DNA from: Trichoplax adhaerens
Lineage: Eukaryota; Placozoa; Uniplacotomia; Trichoplacea; Trichoplacidae
Length of the DNA stretch: 64,000 nt
NCBI RefSeq assembly: GCF_000150275.1
Contig: NW_002060943.1
Coordinates: 7,386,066-7,450,065, forward strand
Reading direction: 5' to 3'
Made by a program: the position numbers and the translations under genes
Notes under the pieces: model-generated
Databases searched by the model: none
Told to the model about the DNA's origin: nothing
What the model saw: the letters and a program-made list of their open reading frames with translations, nothing else
Shown: in pieces, positions 40,558 to 53,500 of the stretch
Layout of the letters: each line of letters starts with the position of its first letter
Position numbering within the stretch: the first letter of the stretch is position 1

Positions 40558-43500
40558 ATGGCTGATGCTATGAATTTGATATCAGAAGATGAACAATATT
40601 TGAGTATGTGAATTTTAACTGCATTCCACATAGAGAAGCTAGTAAGAGCTGCTCGTACTCTAATCAAGTCTCTGTAAACACCACAGTAATTCTATTGCAT
40701 CTTATTTTCGTATTATAACTGATTGATACAATGTTCCTGTTGCAGGAAAACATCATTTACTGACTTATGTTGAGGTGAGAATAGAAATATTAATAACTAA
40801 TCAAAGTAATATCAACTAAATCTAGCGATTTCATCTTTGAATTTATGTGATATCACCGTGTATCAAATTCATCTCAAGAACAAATCATCAATTTGAATTG
40901 CCCTTATACCATTTTTTTAGTAGATGCATTATAATTTTTCTTATGTGATGTTGCTCTGCTTATTTCGCTCTTTATGATATCAAATTTTAGGTAAAAAAAT
41001 GTAAATACATCTATAAATCTTGCTTATAGATGTCATTGAAAGACGTCATTTTTCAATGATTTCGTATTCGTATAAGCCATAGTCTATTTATATGTAAAAT
41101 ACTAAGATATTAGGTTTACACCAATTACAATAAATAATATTTAGTATACTATTATAAAGTATCATTTAGAGAGTATTCGAGTTAGAATTAGAGTAAAGAG
41201 CACATAAACCGTTACTTGAGCTTCAATAAAATGAGCAACTTAAGACTTTCATTGTAGATCTAAGATCAAATTCAAATTATCTCTTTAATATAGAAATAAA
41301 CGTATTTCTTATCTATTCCTTTAATATCATGCTATATGTAGGATGGAGTTGCTCAGTTGGTTAGGTATAAGGAAGAACATCCGCAAGTTAATCCCAACAA
41401 ATTTCTTCATGACTAGTAAGCATTTACTGAAGTGATACACTCTATTACTATTTTAAAATATATTTATTAATAAGAATTTATCCTTTATTTATGTTCAATA
41501 TGTAGTTTTACAAGTGTCCATAAGGGAAATCATATCCTCTATAGAGAATATTCATTTGTTCGAGAGACGCCTTATAATCGTTCGTGTTTTATTGCCATGT
41601 TTAGTAGATGTTTTCACCATCTAGGAGAAAAAAAAGGTTTCTAATTTACGATTAGAATAGTATAATAGTATCATAGTTTTATTGAAGCCTTAGCTTATAT
41701 TTTAAATCAATAAAGATATTCAACGATGTGATAACATAGATAGTAGCTCCACCTGATGCTATATGTGTAATGAATTTAATCGTATTCGTAGCAATATTTG
41801 AATTTTATTAGTATAATACGATCATAGGATACTTTTATTATTAATCATTATTTTAATCATTATGAAATGCCTCAAATAATATTTTTTCTTAAATTTGGAT
41901 AGAACTATTCAATGCTAAAGAATACCATTCTCTACTGACATTGATATGTGCAGATTTTCCTCCAAGTATAGTAGAAGATGCGATAAGGTATAGGATTCGA
42001 TAATATTTATAGCAAAGAGGAAGTGATTCTAGCTTAAATCTATTTCATCTTTCATCAATATGAACGAGTTCTTCCAAATATTTATCACCTTGATCTTTTC
42101 CAAGTCATCTCTTAGCTAACGCAGGAACTACTATAAAATTAGCTATTACTAGTGGTCCCTGGCTGCAGTAGTTTATCATTCCTTTCAAAATTTCACTTAG
42201 ATGATTGCAACAATATGATTTTTCACATATAGACTATTCCTAGGAGAGGATGTAACAGATTTATCCATTATTTTTTCTGATTTCCTTATGGCATTTCAAT
42301 TCCGATTCTTTTATGATGGTAAATATGAACAAAAGCAACAATTGAGAAATTTTTAGTATTTATAGCTATACTAATAACTGCTAAACCTATCTGTTACTAT
42401 ATCTATTCACTAAGATAACTATTAGGATTTTGAAAATGTATCATATCTAGTATATTTGCTCTTTTCTATATATGTAGTTGTCACAAAACAGCTTTGCAAC
42501 ATGATAACGTAATCTACGATCAATAAGTCAATTTCTTGAACCACGTATCAAGGAACGATATCTGCACTATCACAAACACTTTTGCTCTACTAGCAGACTA
42601 CACAAAGACTTAAACGCCTCGTATTTTACGTTAAACACTAAGTTGGAGAATTCTCTTTATTTCACGATATACTGCATTTATATACTGTTCCTCAATAGTT
42701 CATGAGTCATAGTTAATACAATTAACCTCGGAATCATTTACTGAATTAGATATTAATTATAGCTACTGCTCCCTTAATGCAGACAACAGTATTTACGAAC
42801 ATAGACATATAATGACTAATACAGAATAGTCAGATTGCGATATGTCTTATCACGGAACATTTCCATGATAATTTACAGTCTACCATAAGTAAATTACAAT
42901 CGCAATGATTCGAATTGTAAGCAGATGATTTGCATTCCCTATTATAACTATTAATTTCAGTATGTGTATAAGTGTCACTGTCATAAAAAGTCAGTGCTAT
43001 ATTAAAATACAGTATATCCAAATTAGAAGTTAACTAAATAAGGATAGTCTAATAGAATTATCCTAACATTGATATTTCTACTGTAATACAGTATATAACG
43101 CTGTAATAGTAGTGCATATACTAACTATTGTATAAAACAAGTAATCAGCAATTTAAATTATTTAAGAGGTGCAAGAATGGGATCATTTCACTATTATTTC
43201 TTTCAATCGAATTATAAACAGTAAAATTAAATAAAACTTGTACTCTAGAATTCGTCGAAGACAGCAAATACATCTTTGATGCAGCTAAATCCAATCCAAT
43301 TTCCAGCCGTAGCATTCCAGCAACGGAGAACTTCTTAACGAGTGCTACTTCTACAGGCGAGAATCTATCGAGGGAAGAATATTTCGCCCAGAATACTCCC
43401 ATAAATATTGTTAATCAGTTATATCCACCCTCTGATAGTGGGTATGTCAATTGGAAGTTATTTCTGTGTTAAAATTACAAATTTCTAAACTCTTTCCTCT

Positions 43501-43774
43501 ATTTTGACGTTTAAAACTCTATTCCTATATGCATTTACTTATATCAAGTCGGAAGCTAAAGCCTAGCATAGTTACAATTCAAGAAGTTATAGCTGATTCT
43601 ATGGAAATAGACTGCCGTCAATTTTTGATAAGCTTAGCACAAAATGTACATGTTAGAAATGAAATAGGTAAGAGATATTGCATCAACGCTGATGGCATAT
43701 TAATTACTAAACTGCTGCACTATTTCTTGCGTTCACTACATGCAGAATTGGCTCGAAAAATTGTTCTGGAATAA
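40558..43774 (+). CDS. CSTPP1: CSTPP1 (C11orf49) homologue, tubulin polyglutamylase complex regulator
   Basis: CSTPP1 is a centriolar-satellite protein that binds the tubulin polyglutamylase complex and affects microtubule polyglutamylation and ciliogenesis (known for the human protein). Exons: 40558-40603, 40746-40774, 41342-41415, 41506-41636, 41903-41987, 42233-42318, 43249-43441, 43549-43774; 289 aa in frame, against about 330 in human. Matching blocks are LISEDEQYLRKHHLLTYVED, SVHKGNHILYREYSFVRETP, YNRSCFIAMFSRCFHHLG, EYHSLLTLICADFPPSIVED and FSDFLMAFQFRFFYDEFVED. The first exon uses the only nearby ATG and keeps the human-like N-terminus. The last exon reads through to a stop at 43774; its final 36 residues after NEIGKR are not clearly conserved, so an additional 3' exon is possible. 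Intron 6 (42319-43248) has no visible content. Confidence 0.85.
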
Positions 43775-46020
43775 TTCATGATTTCGAAGGAGCTATTTAC
43801 GTGGAATGTCTGCCACATGATTTACGTTTTATCTTATTACATTTATTACTTAAAGACTATTTATGTAGGTCGATTTTGCTGGATGGATAGTATAAACATG
43901 ATAGTATCGATGCAATTGATTTACATTTTATGTTATTAATTGCTTAAAGATTATTTATTTAGGTCGATATTACTAAATGTGCAGTGTAAGAATGATAAAT
44001 ATTAATACTATGTGAAGAAAATTGTACAGAGATGTGAATTTGCTGATTTAACCAATAAGTGACTATCAATCACATTAGACCCAAGCGCTGTTTAAAATTC
44101 TTTGTTTATAGCTTAAATACATTAACCTAGGGTATAAAAGACGCTCGAAATTACTGTAAATTGATTTTGCCACTTATAAGTTATTGTAATATTTATTAGA
44201 AGGAAAGAGATTGTAGATTAATTTCGGAATAGATTTATTAGATTTAAAGTGTATTGCATACTTGAAGATAGTTATAATATGACTTGCGAGAAATAAATTC
44301 ATTTTCCAAGGAGTTATAGCTTTGTCTTTCTACAGATTTTTTCTCCTAGATATTGTATATATTTTAATATTTACCTTCTTAACTCTAAATAATGTACAAT
44401 ACATGCTTGAAGTCAGAGGTAATATAAAAAATTGGATGGTAATCATGCGCATTTCTCTAGTGAGCAGTAGCTCTGTTTTTGCAGATATTTACAGGGATAT
44501 TTTACCTGAACTTTTATTATATGGATATTTCATTATATATTTATTAAATGGCTTTATTGGATGTAAAGGGTACAATATTGAATATTTGAAAATAGAGAAA
44601 ATAGACCGCTTAAAATTAGTAAACTTAGCTCCCTATAGGCCGTAGATCTGTCTTTTTGCAGCTATTTTATCTCTGCATTGAGAGCATACTACATGACATT
44701 TTGTTATAGTTAATCCAAGAGTAAGACAAATATAATATCATACTGTAACTCACAATCTTCTAAGATTGTTACTTATCCATTTCTTATTTACATGTCTTCC
44801 AAACACAGTTCTTCGATCCATTTTATTACTTTATAATTTGCCGGAGTCATCGTATGCTTTGATAAAGTTATTCCAATAGATCTCGGTTACAGCTAGATTA
44901 CCAGCGGATATTACATTTATTTTTAAAGCATTCTATTTTCCTGCTTTCATTAGCAGCTGCAGGAGACCACTATTTTACCTGTTGAAGCTGATTTATAGTA
45001 ATATCATACCATATAGTGATCACTTTTATCATATAGTAAACAAAGCCAATCAAGATCCGCTCTGCTTTGAGCTATTTGCATAAAAATGACTTTTAATTTA
45101 TTCTATCATAATAAGACAAAGACTAGAACGCATGAACAAGTCATATTTACCTTGTACATCTACATTTCTACAAATTTCTCTAATCTTGTTAAAGATTACT
45201 TACTGGCTGCTCTTTCTGTCTTATATCAAGAAATAAATCCCCTGCCTACCTCCTATTCTGCATCGTGTTTGAATTAATTTCTGAAGACTATCACCACCGA
45301 TTTTTGCATGTTATTGCCATCATTCTTGGTAAAACTGCAATTTAGCTAAATTGAATAAAATATCTTTATTGCTGAGTACTGTAGTCATGTGCTATTTTTC
45401 AACCTTTTTACTATTGTTCCCATCTTTGTTTTGCAGTAAAATGTACTGCAGATTCGTAACTAGAATAAAAGGAAGAAATTAACATTGAATATCAAGCTAG
45501 ATTTGGCTATCAAATTTACTTTGTAAGTTCAACTAGAATAATATCTGTGCGGACCCTTCTAATTACTACAGTAAAATTTTAGAGATTAACCTAAATTTCT
45601 CGCCTTTAGTGACTTTGCAAGGTGAGATAATGTTATAGAGCATAAGAAACGCTCCTTAGCATGTTTAGAATGTGCGAAGTAGTCGCCGTAGGATATCAGT
45701 TTTCGTTACTTAGAGGGTAGTATTTCTTCCAAAGTATTAGTTTCATGTATTAAAGACGGCAGCTCGATGGAGTGAAAGTGTGAAATTCTATTTTCATGTT
45801 ATAATAATCTTGGTTATAAGAAATCTTCATAATCTCGTTAAATTTCGACATTTATCTATCTTGCAGCTTGCTAGAACGCCCATTAACCAGATAGAATGAC
45901 AATAAATATCAATAACTTGAAGTAGCTTTTAGCTACCGAAATAAGATACTATAAATGTTCTTGCTTGATAGATATAGTGTGCTATAATTATAATTTCGAT
46001 TACTTGCAGCTCAACACGAA
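43775..46020. other. Spacer between the CSTPP1 homologue and the ankyrin gene
   Basis: 2.2 kb of AT-rich sequence. The first part, probably 3' untranslated, contains a diverged ~100-bp duplication: GATTTACGTTTTATCTTATT near 43818 and GATTTACATTTTATGTTATT near 43918, each followed by a TAGGTCGAT motif. A hydrophobic open frame at 44322-44645 starts without ATG and matches nothing I know. Nothing else is evident. Confidence 0.45.
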
Positions 46021-49000
46021 ATGGCGACGAATATTAATACCTTGAATTCTATAGAACTGCATCGACCTACTGTAAGTTTTGCTAAACTGTAGTAAGTAAA
46101 ATATAGTTTTACATGTTTTATTTATAAAATCTTTAAATTAAAGCTGCATATATCGACAAAAATGTAATTTTTATACGCTTTAATGAAGTTAGTCTTTGTA
46201 AGAGTAATCAAAGCATACTAAGATATTAAAATCGATAGGAAAATGTTAACATAATAAGGATTGGAATAGTTTAAAATATATGCAAGATCTTCAAATTAAA
46301 GTTGTCTATATCAACAGGAATATAATTTTTATACATTTTAATAATGAAATTGATCTTTGTAAGAGTTAGTAACCATACTTAAACACTGAAATCGATAAAA
46401 AGAGTGTTAATATTATAAGAATTGGAATAATTTAAAATATGTATGTAAGATCTTCAAATTAAAGGTGTCTATGTCAAGAGAAAGGATATTTTTATACGTT
46501 TTAATAAAGTTAATCTTTGTAAAAGTAAGATCTTTAGACTCTGAAATCGACAGAAAAGCATTAACATTATAAGAGTTGGAATAGTTTAAAATATATATCA
46601 AATCTTTAAATTAAAGCTATCTATATCAACAGCAATCAGGAAGGTCATTTTTATATATTTTAATGAGGTTGATCTTTGTAAGATTAAGTAAGCATATTAA
46701 GATACTGGAATTGACAGAAAAGTGCTAATGTTCTAAAAATTGTAACAGTTCAAAATCACACATGAAAAGTGTACCGCAAATTTCCAAATAATTTCAAGGT
46801 CTAATGTAACCCTTATTTATTTATAGTATACTTTTGCTGATATTTACGTGGCTGCTTCTGAAGGAAATGAACTGAAAGTGGCTAATTATGCGAAACAAAA
46901 TATTAATAAAGTTTGCTCACGCACAACCATGTCATTCTCATTTAATTTTGTAAGTTACCGGAGTAATTATCTTTATCGATTTAATAATGATCCCATCTAT
47001 TACAAGGGTTACCGTCTTATTAAGCATAATTTTTAATTCAAACTGTAGGAGGAAGGAGACACAGCTGTTCATTTAGCGTGTAAGAAATCAGATGCTAAAG
47101 CTTTACGATTATTATTTCAATATGGTGCCGATCCAACCAAGAACGATGTGAGTTATCGTAGATAAACGCATAAATTATGACGCCTTTCCTTACCAAAGCT
47201 CATAATAGTTTATCCCGTTAGTTATTTAGTTAATAACCAGATCTATATAACTAGGTTGTCGACAATAAACAAATAAATTATAGCATCTTTCCGCATTAAA
47301 GTACATAGAAATTTATCTTATTATTTACTAAGTTTCTTAATTTAGTTTCGTCTAGAACTATATTAGTAAGTTGTTGGAGATAAATGCATAAATTATAATA
47401 TCTTATTCCGCATTAAAGCATATGATAGTAAGTTATATTATTTACTTAATCTCTCAACTTAGTTATATCTAGATCTATATTACTACCGTAGAACATACAG
47501 TTGTACATCTCTGTAAAAAGTGACTCAGAATATATCGGGATTTTAATTTATACTTTTCAATGATATTATAATATCGTATATATATACAGTTGCCCGGCTA
47601 AGGGCGATATCTTATATTATTGCTTGTGGACTGGCAGAAAACATGAAAATCTAAATAGATCGCAAGTTGTTTGGATCTTTTAGTGCAGTCTAGGGAATTG
47701 ATATCAGTACAACAGCTGCATCTGTTCACGACTTGATCTTATGCAAACTTAGACCTCTACTCATATGTGATCTATTCTTACACTCTATCGCTTATAATCA
47801 ATCATAGGCACCATTTATATCTAACTATAAAGCTTTGAATCAGTTTATATAATGCTTCAACCATCACTCTAAATAAAATTTGACTTAATATGGATAAAAT
47901 TATAGCCAATTCAATATGCTGTTGGCCATGGTAGAGTAGAAATCTTACAAATCTTTCATGACAGAGGCTGTAGTTTGGATTATTCATCATCAGTGAGTTT
48001 TGGATACCTTGAATATCATTATTAAATTAGATAACGTACTTTAATACTTTTAATATTATTGTGAAATTTATAGGATGGCAGTACTTTAATGCACATAGCA
48101 GCAAAGTATGGCAAAAGCGAAAATTTACTATGGTTAATGCGTCATGGACTTGAAGTAGATCCGAGAGATCTGGTAAGAACAATCAAATATAATATTTCAA
48201 TCGTAAATTCAATAAGTTATTCAAACAGTGGTAAATTATATAATTTTTACTGTAATCAAGTTGTAAATATTTCAAATCTAACTGCAATTTCATTTATGTC
48301 TATATGTAATAATAATTTATGGATAACATGCTAATAATAAAGTAAAATAATTTATCGCAACAATGATGTACCATAAGGTATTAATAACATAATGAATTCT
48401 AAACAATTTTATTTGTGCTAATATAAGATACGCAGTTGTAAGTATTATCATAATCATTCTAATTAGAACAAAATATTCAAAACACTGGTAAAATATTTTT
48501 CGTATAGTTAAATTACTATAAGTAACTTTATATTTACGGATATATATATAATAAGGTAGTACGTAATTATAATAAAATTTAGTTATAAATTAGACTAAAG
48601 TATTCAAAGAGTGATGTCTATAGAGACTGTTTATGTACAAATTAGTTCTTTTTCTTATTATTTTCTGCCAGAATGAAAGAACTCCACTACATATTTCGAT
48701 TTTAAATGGTTTCTCGAGGACGGCTAGAGCGTTATTGAACTGCAAGGCCGATGTTAATGCGTTAGATAAGGTGGGTACCGAGGACAAAACTGCGTCAACG
48801 CTGGTTTCTTCTATTCTTTTCACCTTCTCATCATATCAAAAAAGTGGAATAATGTTCATTTCCTCATTTAGTTTGGCAATACTCCTCTCCATTTAGCTTT
48901 CTTACATGCTTATTATGGAGCCATAGTGCCGGTTCTACTCGAATATAATGCCGATATGACCATTTTGGGAAAGGTATAACTGTAAAGTTAATATTATTTT

Positions 49001-51800
49001 ATAATAGCAGATATATTTCAGCTAGCTATACATAACAATACTGTACTCTACGGCATACATTTTGATTACAAATTGACCCATTAATCAAAACAGCCTTGGA
49101 ATGTTTTTTTGGCTCTTTCTCTCGTAGAATAAGGACTCTGTGTTACATAAGGCCACAAGGAAAGGATATATGAAATTGTTAACAGTTTACAAGAGTCTTG
49201 GCCATGACTTAAATATAGTAAATGAGGTAAGGAATAGATCTCAGATGGCAGTTATTAACTATTTAGGTTATAAAACAATATATTTGTAATAAGGTCGTAA
49301 AGTTTATAGGATATAATCAAATTATATGAGTATTAAGATATCTTTATATTTGCCTTAAAAATCAGCATATGAAGTATCAAACTAAAACCATATTTATAGT
49401 GATTAATAAATCTCAACGTAAGAACGGAAGTACTCACAGTGAATTCATTTCTTCCGCGCTTTATTACTATACTTGTGTTCAAATAATTTAATGGAACGAT
49501 TGATTTAGTAATTAGTATGATATCGATAGCTTGAATAGAAAATCAAATTTAGGGATTTCTAACCTTTATCTAATACATTCATTGATTATCAGTGGCAGAA
49601 CAAAATTATTCTTAGAATAGGTTATATCATTTTGGCTCTTCTATAGGAAGGAATTACACCTCTACATGTTGCTGTGTCCTGTAAAGAGATTCAAATCATG
49701 GAATTTCTATTGAAGAATGGTGCTAATCCAAATTGCTTAGATACGGTAGAGATATTTGATAATATTATAATTCAAGATTGTTATTCAACAAATCTAAGCA
49801 GGGATATTGCATATTTACCGTAGTTATATTATGAATACTTTTATAATTTTACAAAGACACACTAAAATATTATTGAATACGAAAACTTATAGCTAGTTAA
49901 GTGCATTACAATGCATTACTTTGGTAGTAGAATAGAATTGATCAATTAATAATCAATCGTATAGCACCTTATTAATGGTAATAAATGGCAGCTACACGAC
50001 CTGTAATTGTTATTTTAGAGCTCAGTATTTAAGCTTTAAGAGACTTTTATGAAGAGTTTATATTAGAAATACACATCTATCAAATTGAACGCTTTTACTT
50101 TTAGTAGTTAATAGCACAAATAAATGGTTATCTAGGTGAAAGAATAAATATATATCTTATTGCTATTTTGAAACAGTCATTTAATATTTACTAGTATTTT
50201 AATGATTATATTGATAAAATACCGATAAAATATACAGTAGTTTAATAACTACATATCTTGTAAATATCATTATAACTTGCGATAACGTCCTGTTTAAGAA
50301 AATTTATAGCGATAAAATATTACGTAATTTAAGTAATTGCACCTCCATTTATAATCTTGAAATGCCTTACCAAACCTAGTATTTATTTAAAATTTATGTT
50401 AATGAAACAATGTGTTACTTGCTGTAGATGTAGAAAGTACCCAATTATATAGCTAATTTTACCACCAAATTCTTGCTTTTCAGAGCGGAAGATCTCCACT
50501 TTATTTTGCTGTCCATTCATGCTCACTGCAAGCTATTAAATTGCTCCTTCATTATAATGCAAATCCAAATATCACCTGTTGTGTAAGCTATTCGCTTTTG
50601 CTAATCTGGTAGCTTCATCAATTTATGTTGTCCTTTGCTAAATTGTGACATCTGGTGAAATTTCATGCAGAAAAAGACCAACGTTCCTCATACGCTTGGA
50701 GATACTTTATTACATCTTGCAATAAAAAATGGATCTTATGAATGTGCTCAGCTATTGCTTGCTAAAGGAGCCTTTGTAAACGGATGCAATGAAGTAAGAT
50801 AAATACTGTCGGATTAAGAATTAGCCTTCCGAGCTATCGTCTCATACCTACTTCATCTGCTCAATTTTAATTGTAATAGTTAATATTTGGTGCTGCAATT
50901 CTAAGCTGCTACAATAAATTTATGTAGGCTGGATTTACGCCATTGCATATTGCTATTAAAAAACAAAATATTAAATTAATCAAGTTACTTCTGGATCGAG
51001 GAGCCGACTGCAATCAGCAAGATGACGTAAGTTATTTTAAAATAACTTACGCAAGATTGCTGGATATTAATATTAATAAGTATTCTTACTGGTACCTATT
51101 AAGAAATAGATTTTCTTATTATTTGGATAGATATCTCTTTCCAGTTTATGTCAATTTAGGTCTTTCTAAGTACAAATTTATTATTCGAATTATTATTGCT
51201 AAATTTAAAAAGTGTTTTTAGTATTTGTGTACATATATTTTATACACGTGAGCCTGCCAACGGATAGTTCAGGAATTCCACCCATACCATAGAACGATGC
51301 GTTATAGTTTACTCATCTACCTCTCCATGTTCATATAAAATAACTCTTGACTTGGTCTTACTTTTCCCTTTAATGATAAGATATTCAAACTAGGAATAGT
51401 TGCATTTATAAGCTATGGTGAGATGAAATTAAATAATACATCTTACTATATTTTCACTTTATAGCGGGGCAATACTTCCTTACACATAGCCGTTAGAGAT
51501 GGCAATGTACACATTGTTGAAATCATCTTAGAAGTTGGTGGTAATATTGATGCTCTTAATAAGGTGAAAATAAGGATAGAACCTTTAGAAATATTTTGAA
51601 AAAATCTCACTAATGCTTAATATGATATTAGATGGATTGAATCAAGGTATAATGACTGATTTTTGTCATATTTTATCTTGACTTGATAGTCTTCACAGAC
51701 TTCTCTCGATTGCGCAATAGAAAGGAATGATGACGAGGTTATTAGAAGGTTAGTTGAAGCGATTGAAAGTTCACAGGAGAAACGAAGTCTGCAATTATGA
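46021..51800 (+). CDS. Ankyrin-repeat protein, one repeat per exon, 14 exons
   Basis: Protein of 459 aa made almost wholly of ankyrin repeats; a binding scaffold of unknown partner. Exons: 46021-46071, 46827-46949, 47049-47147, 47906-47992, 48074-48172, 48672-48770, 48872-48973, 49128-49226, 49647-49745, 50484-50582, 50671-50793, 50928-51026, 51465-51563, 51699-51800. All introns are phase 0. Eight internal exons are exactly 99 nt (33 residues), and others are 87, 102 or 123 nt. Each carries the repeat core TPLHxA and LLxxGA, for example GITPLHVAVSC / LLKNGANPN in 49647-49745 and GFTPLHIAIKK / LLLDRGADCN in 50928-51026. There is no death, kinase, SOCS, membrane or other extra domain. The start ATG at 46021 is preceded by CGAA; the protein ends QEKRSLQL. 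I cannot assign an orthologue. Confidence 0.88.
46160..46700. repeat. ~160-bp tandem repeats in ankyrin-gene intron 1
   Basis: Four diverged units share TTTTTATACRTTTTAATRAAGTT followed by a TGATCTTTGTAAGAGT-like stretch, near 46167, 46325, 46490 and 46648. Between them recur AAATCGATAGAAAA-like and GGAATAGTTTAAAATAT-like segments. They occupy most of the 755-bp first intron; the minus-strand open frame at 46413-46601 is a by-product. Confidence 0.75.
47150..47490. repeat. ~120-bp tandem repeats in ankyrin-gene intron 3
   Basis: Three diverged copies each contain GATAAACGCATAAATTAT-like sequence, then CCGCATTAAAGCACATAA-like sequence, then TTATTTACTTAGTTTCTTAA-like sequence and CTAGATCTATATTACTA-like sequence. 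They begin near 47158, 47262 and 47380. Confidence 0.7.
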
Positions 51801-51849
51801 ACTCTATTGCCAGTGTCTCCACCCAGAAAGGAAGAACAATATTGTATTT

Positions 51850-52080
51850 CCCAATATTTACAACAAAGAAATGAAATTAAATTTACTGTTGTGAAATATA
51901 TTACTAGTATCGCATGACAATCAGAAAGACCGATACATTACCCTTATAATTACGGCGAGAAAGATTTTTTATTATTTACGACAAAAAAAGGAATTAAATT
52001 TGTTATCGTGAAATTTTATATTCAGTACATTATCCTTTATAGGTACAACAAAGAGGAATGAAATTTTGTTATATGTAGTT
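51850..52080. repeat. ~100-120-bp degenerate repeats
   Basis: Three units share a TTTACAACAAAGAAATGAAAT-like segment followed by TTAAATTTGTTRTYGTGAAA-like sequence, near 51860, 51975 and 52045. They lie directly after the ankyrin-gene stop, possibly in its 3' untranslated region. Confidence 0.6.
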
Positions 52081-52129
52081 AGAGTAATAGGGAAATTTAT
52101 TACTATGTGGTATATTGAGCTGCTATTAC

Positions 52130-52880
52130 ATTATTTTTATGCATGGATATCGAAGATATTCTAGTGGATTTACTTAAAATACTAATTTAATTACCACATA
52201 ACATCCAAACAGCGCTATTGATATATTAAACCGTCTAAAGGAATAAAAACACTTATCATCATCTCTGAAAAGTTTGTCAAATTTGTACTACTATACCTCT
52301 CATTACAAATACTTTCTTACAGATTTTATTTATTTAAAGTATCATTTCTTATTCCTATAAACTGCGTCTTTGGAAAATCGAATTTTCTAATGAAGCAAAA
52401 ATACTTGAAATACTCTATGCATTTACTTAAAATTGTAATTCCTCATACCATAAACTGCATACGCAGTATATCAAATGAATTATCTAAAGGACTAAAAATG
52501 CTTATCGTAACATCTGTAGAGATTACTGATTTGCTGCTGCAGGGTCTTTTTATGTGGGAAATATCCAGTATATTCTAATTGGCTTACGTGATTAAGATAT
52601 TAATTTTTCTATACCCCTATACAATATCCTTAGCATATTAAATTGTTGAAAGAAATGAAAATATCGCAATATCTACAGAACTTAAATTATTAATCTCTAG
52701 CTTCGGATCATCTTATGCTTGAATATCAGATATTTTTTCACAAATTCACCTAAAATACCTATTTTCTGACGTCTTAAGAGTCTCCTTGATATATCATATT
52801 GCCGAAAGAAATAATATCTATATAATATATTCTAGAGAGCTTTTATCAATTTTAAGTTACCGAATCTTTTATATGCATGA
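52130..52880. repeat. ~215-bp degenerate repeats
   Basis: Four diverged units share a TTACTTAAAATACT-like stretch, a GATATATTAAA(C/T)TRTCTAAAGGA-like stretch and a CTTATCRTAACATCT-like stretch. The middle element recurs near 52220, 52470, 52640 and 52795. Confidence 0.55.
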
Positions 52881-53339
52881 GCTATCTTCAAACAAAACCA
52901 TTCATCAGCAAGACTTTTTGAAATCTTAATAGTATGCAATTCAGATTTAAACAATAAACTCAATTTTAAATCTATGACTGCAAGCAATTTATTTCAAACG
53001 AAGAGTAATTATATGTAATCATCATTGAAGAAGCAATCAAAAACTAGGGCCGTATATTTTAGTGTTGAACACAATTTATATTTATATAACTGATTTATGC
53101 TAGAAACTGCTTTTTGAATCAAAGATCAGTATCCCTGAAATTCATGGTGAAATGCTTAGAGTACAAGATTTTAATTCTTATATTAAAGTCTGTCAGTTTA
53201 CAGTTATAATCGTTTTCATGCTGGTACTGATTTCAAATAAGAAAGTGTTCATAAACCACGATAGAAGGCCATAATGAAGGTAGAAGTAGAATGATGCAGA
53301 TTTAGTAAATACAACATAGTACGTATAACATGCCTAGTA

Positions 53340-53500
53340 ACTCTGATATTGGGTTACAATCATCAAAGCTAATAAAGCTACTATTTCCAACGTATATTTA
53401 ATAAAATAGAAATGGTATGTGCAACAAGCATGATAAATATGATATTATGTTGCAATCGTCAAAGCTAATAAAAATTATTATTTTAACAGCCCATTTCTAT
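53340..53500. repeat. ~100-bp diverged duplication
   Basis: TTGGGTTACAATCATCAAAG near 53350 and TATGTTGCAATCGTCAAAG near 53446, each followed by CTAATAAA and an ATTATT-rich stretch, indicate a local duplication. Confidence 0.6.

Noticed and set aside
44322-44645. 107-codon hydrophobic open frame
   Set aside because: It begins with a non-ATG codon, has AT-driven hydrophobic composition and no recognisable motif or splice context.
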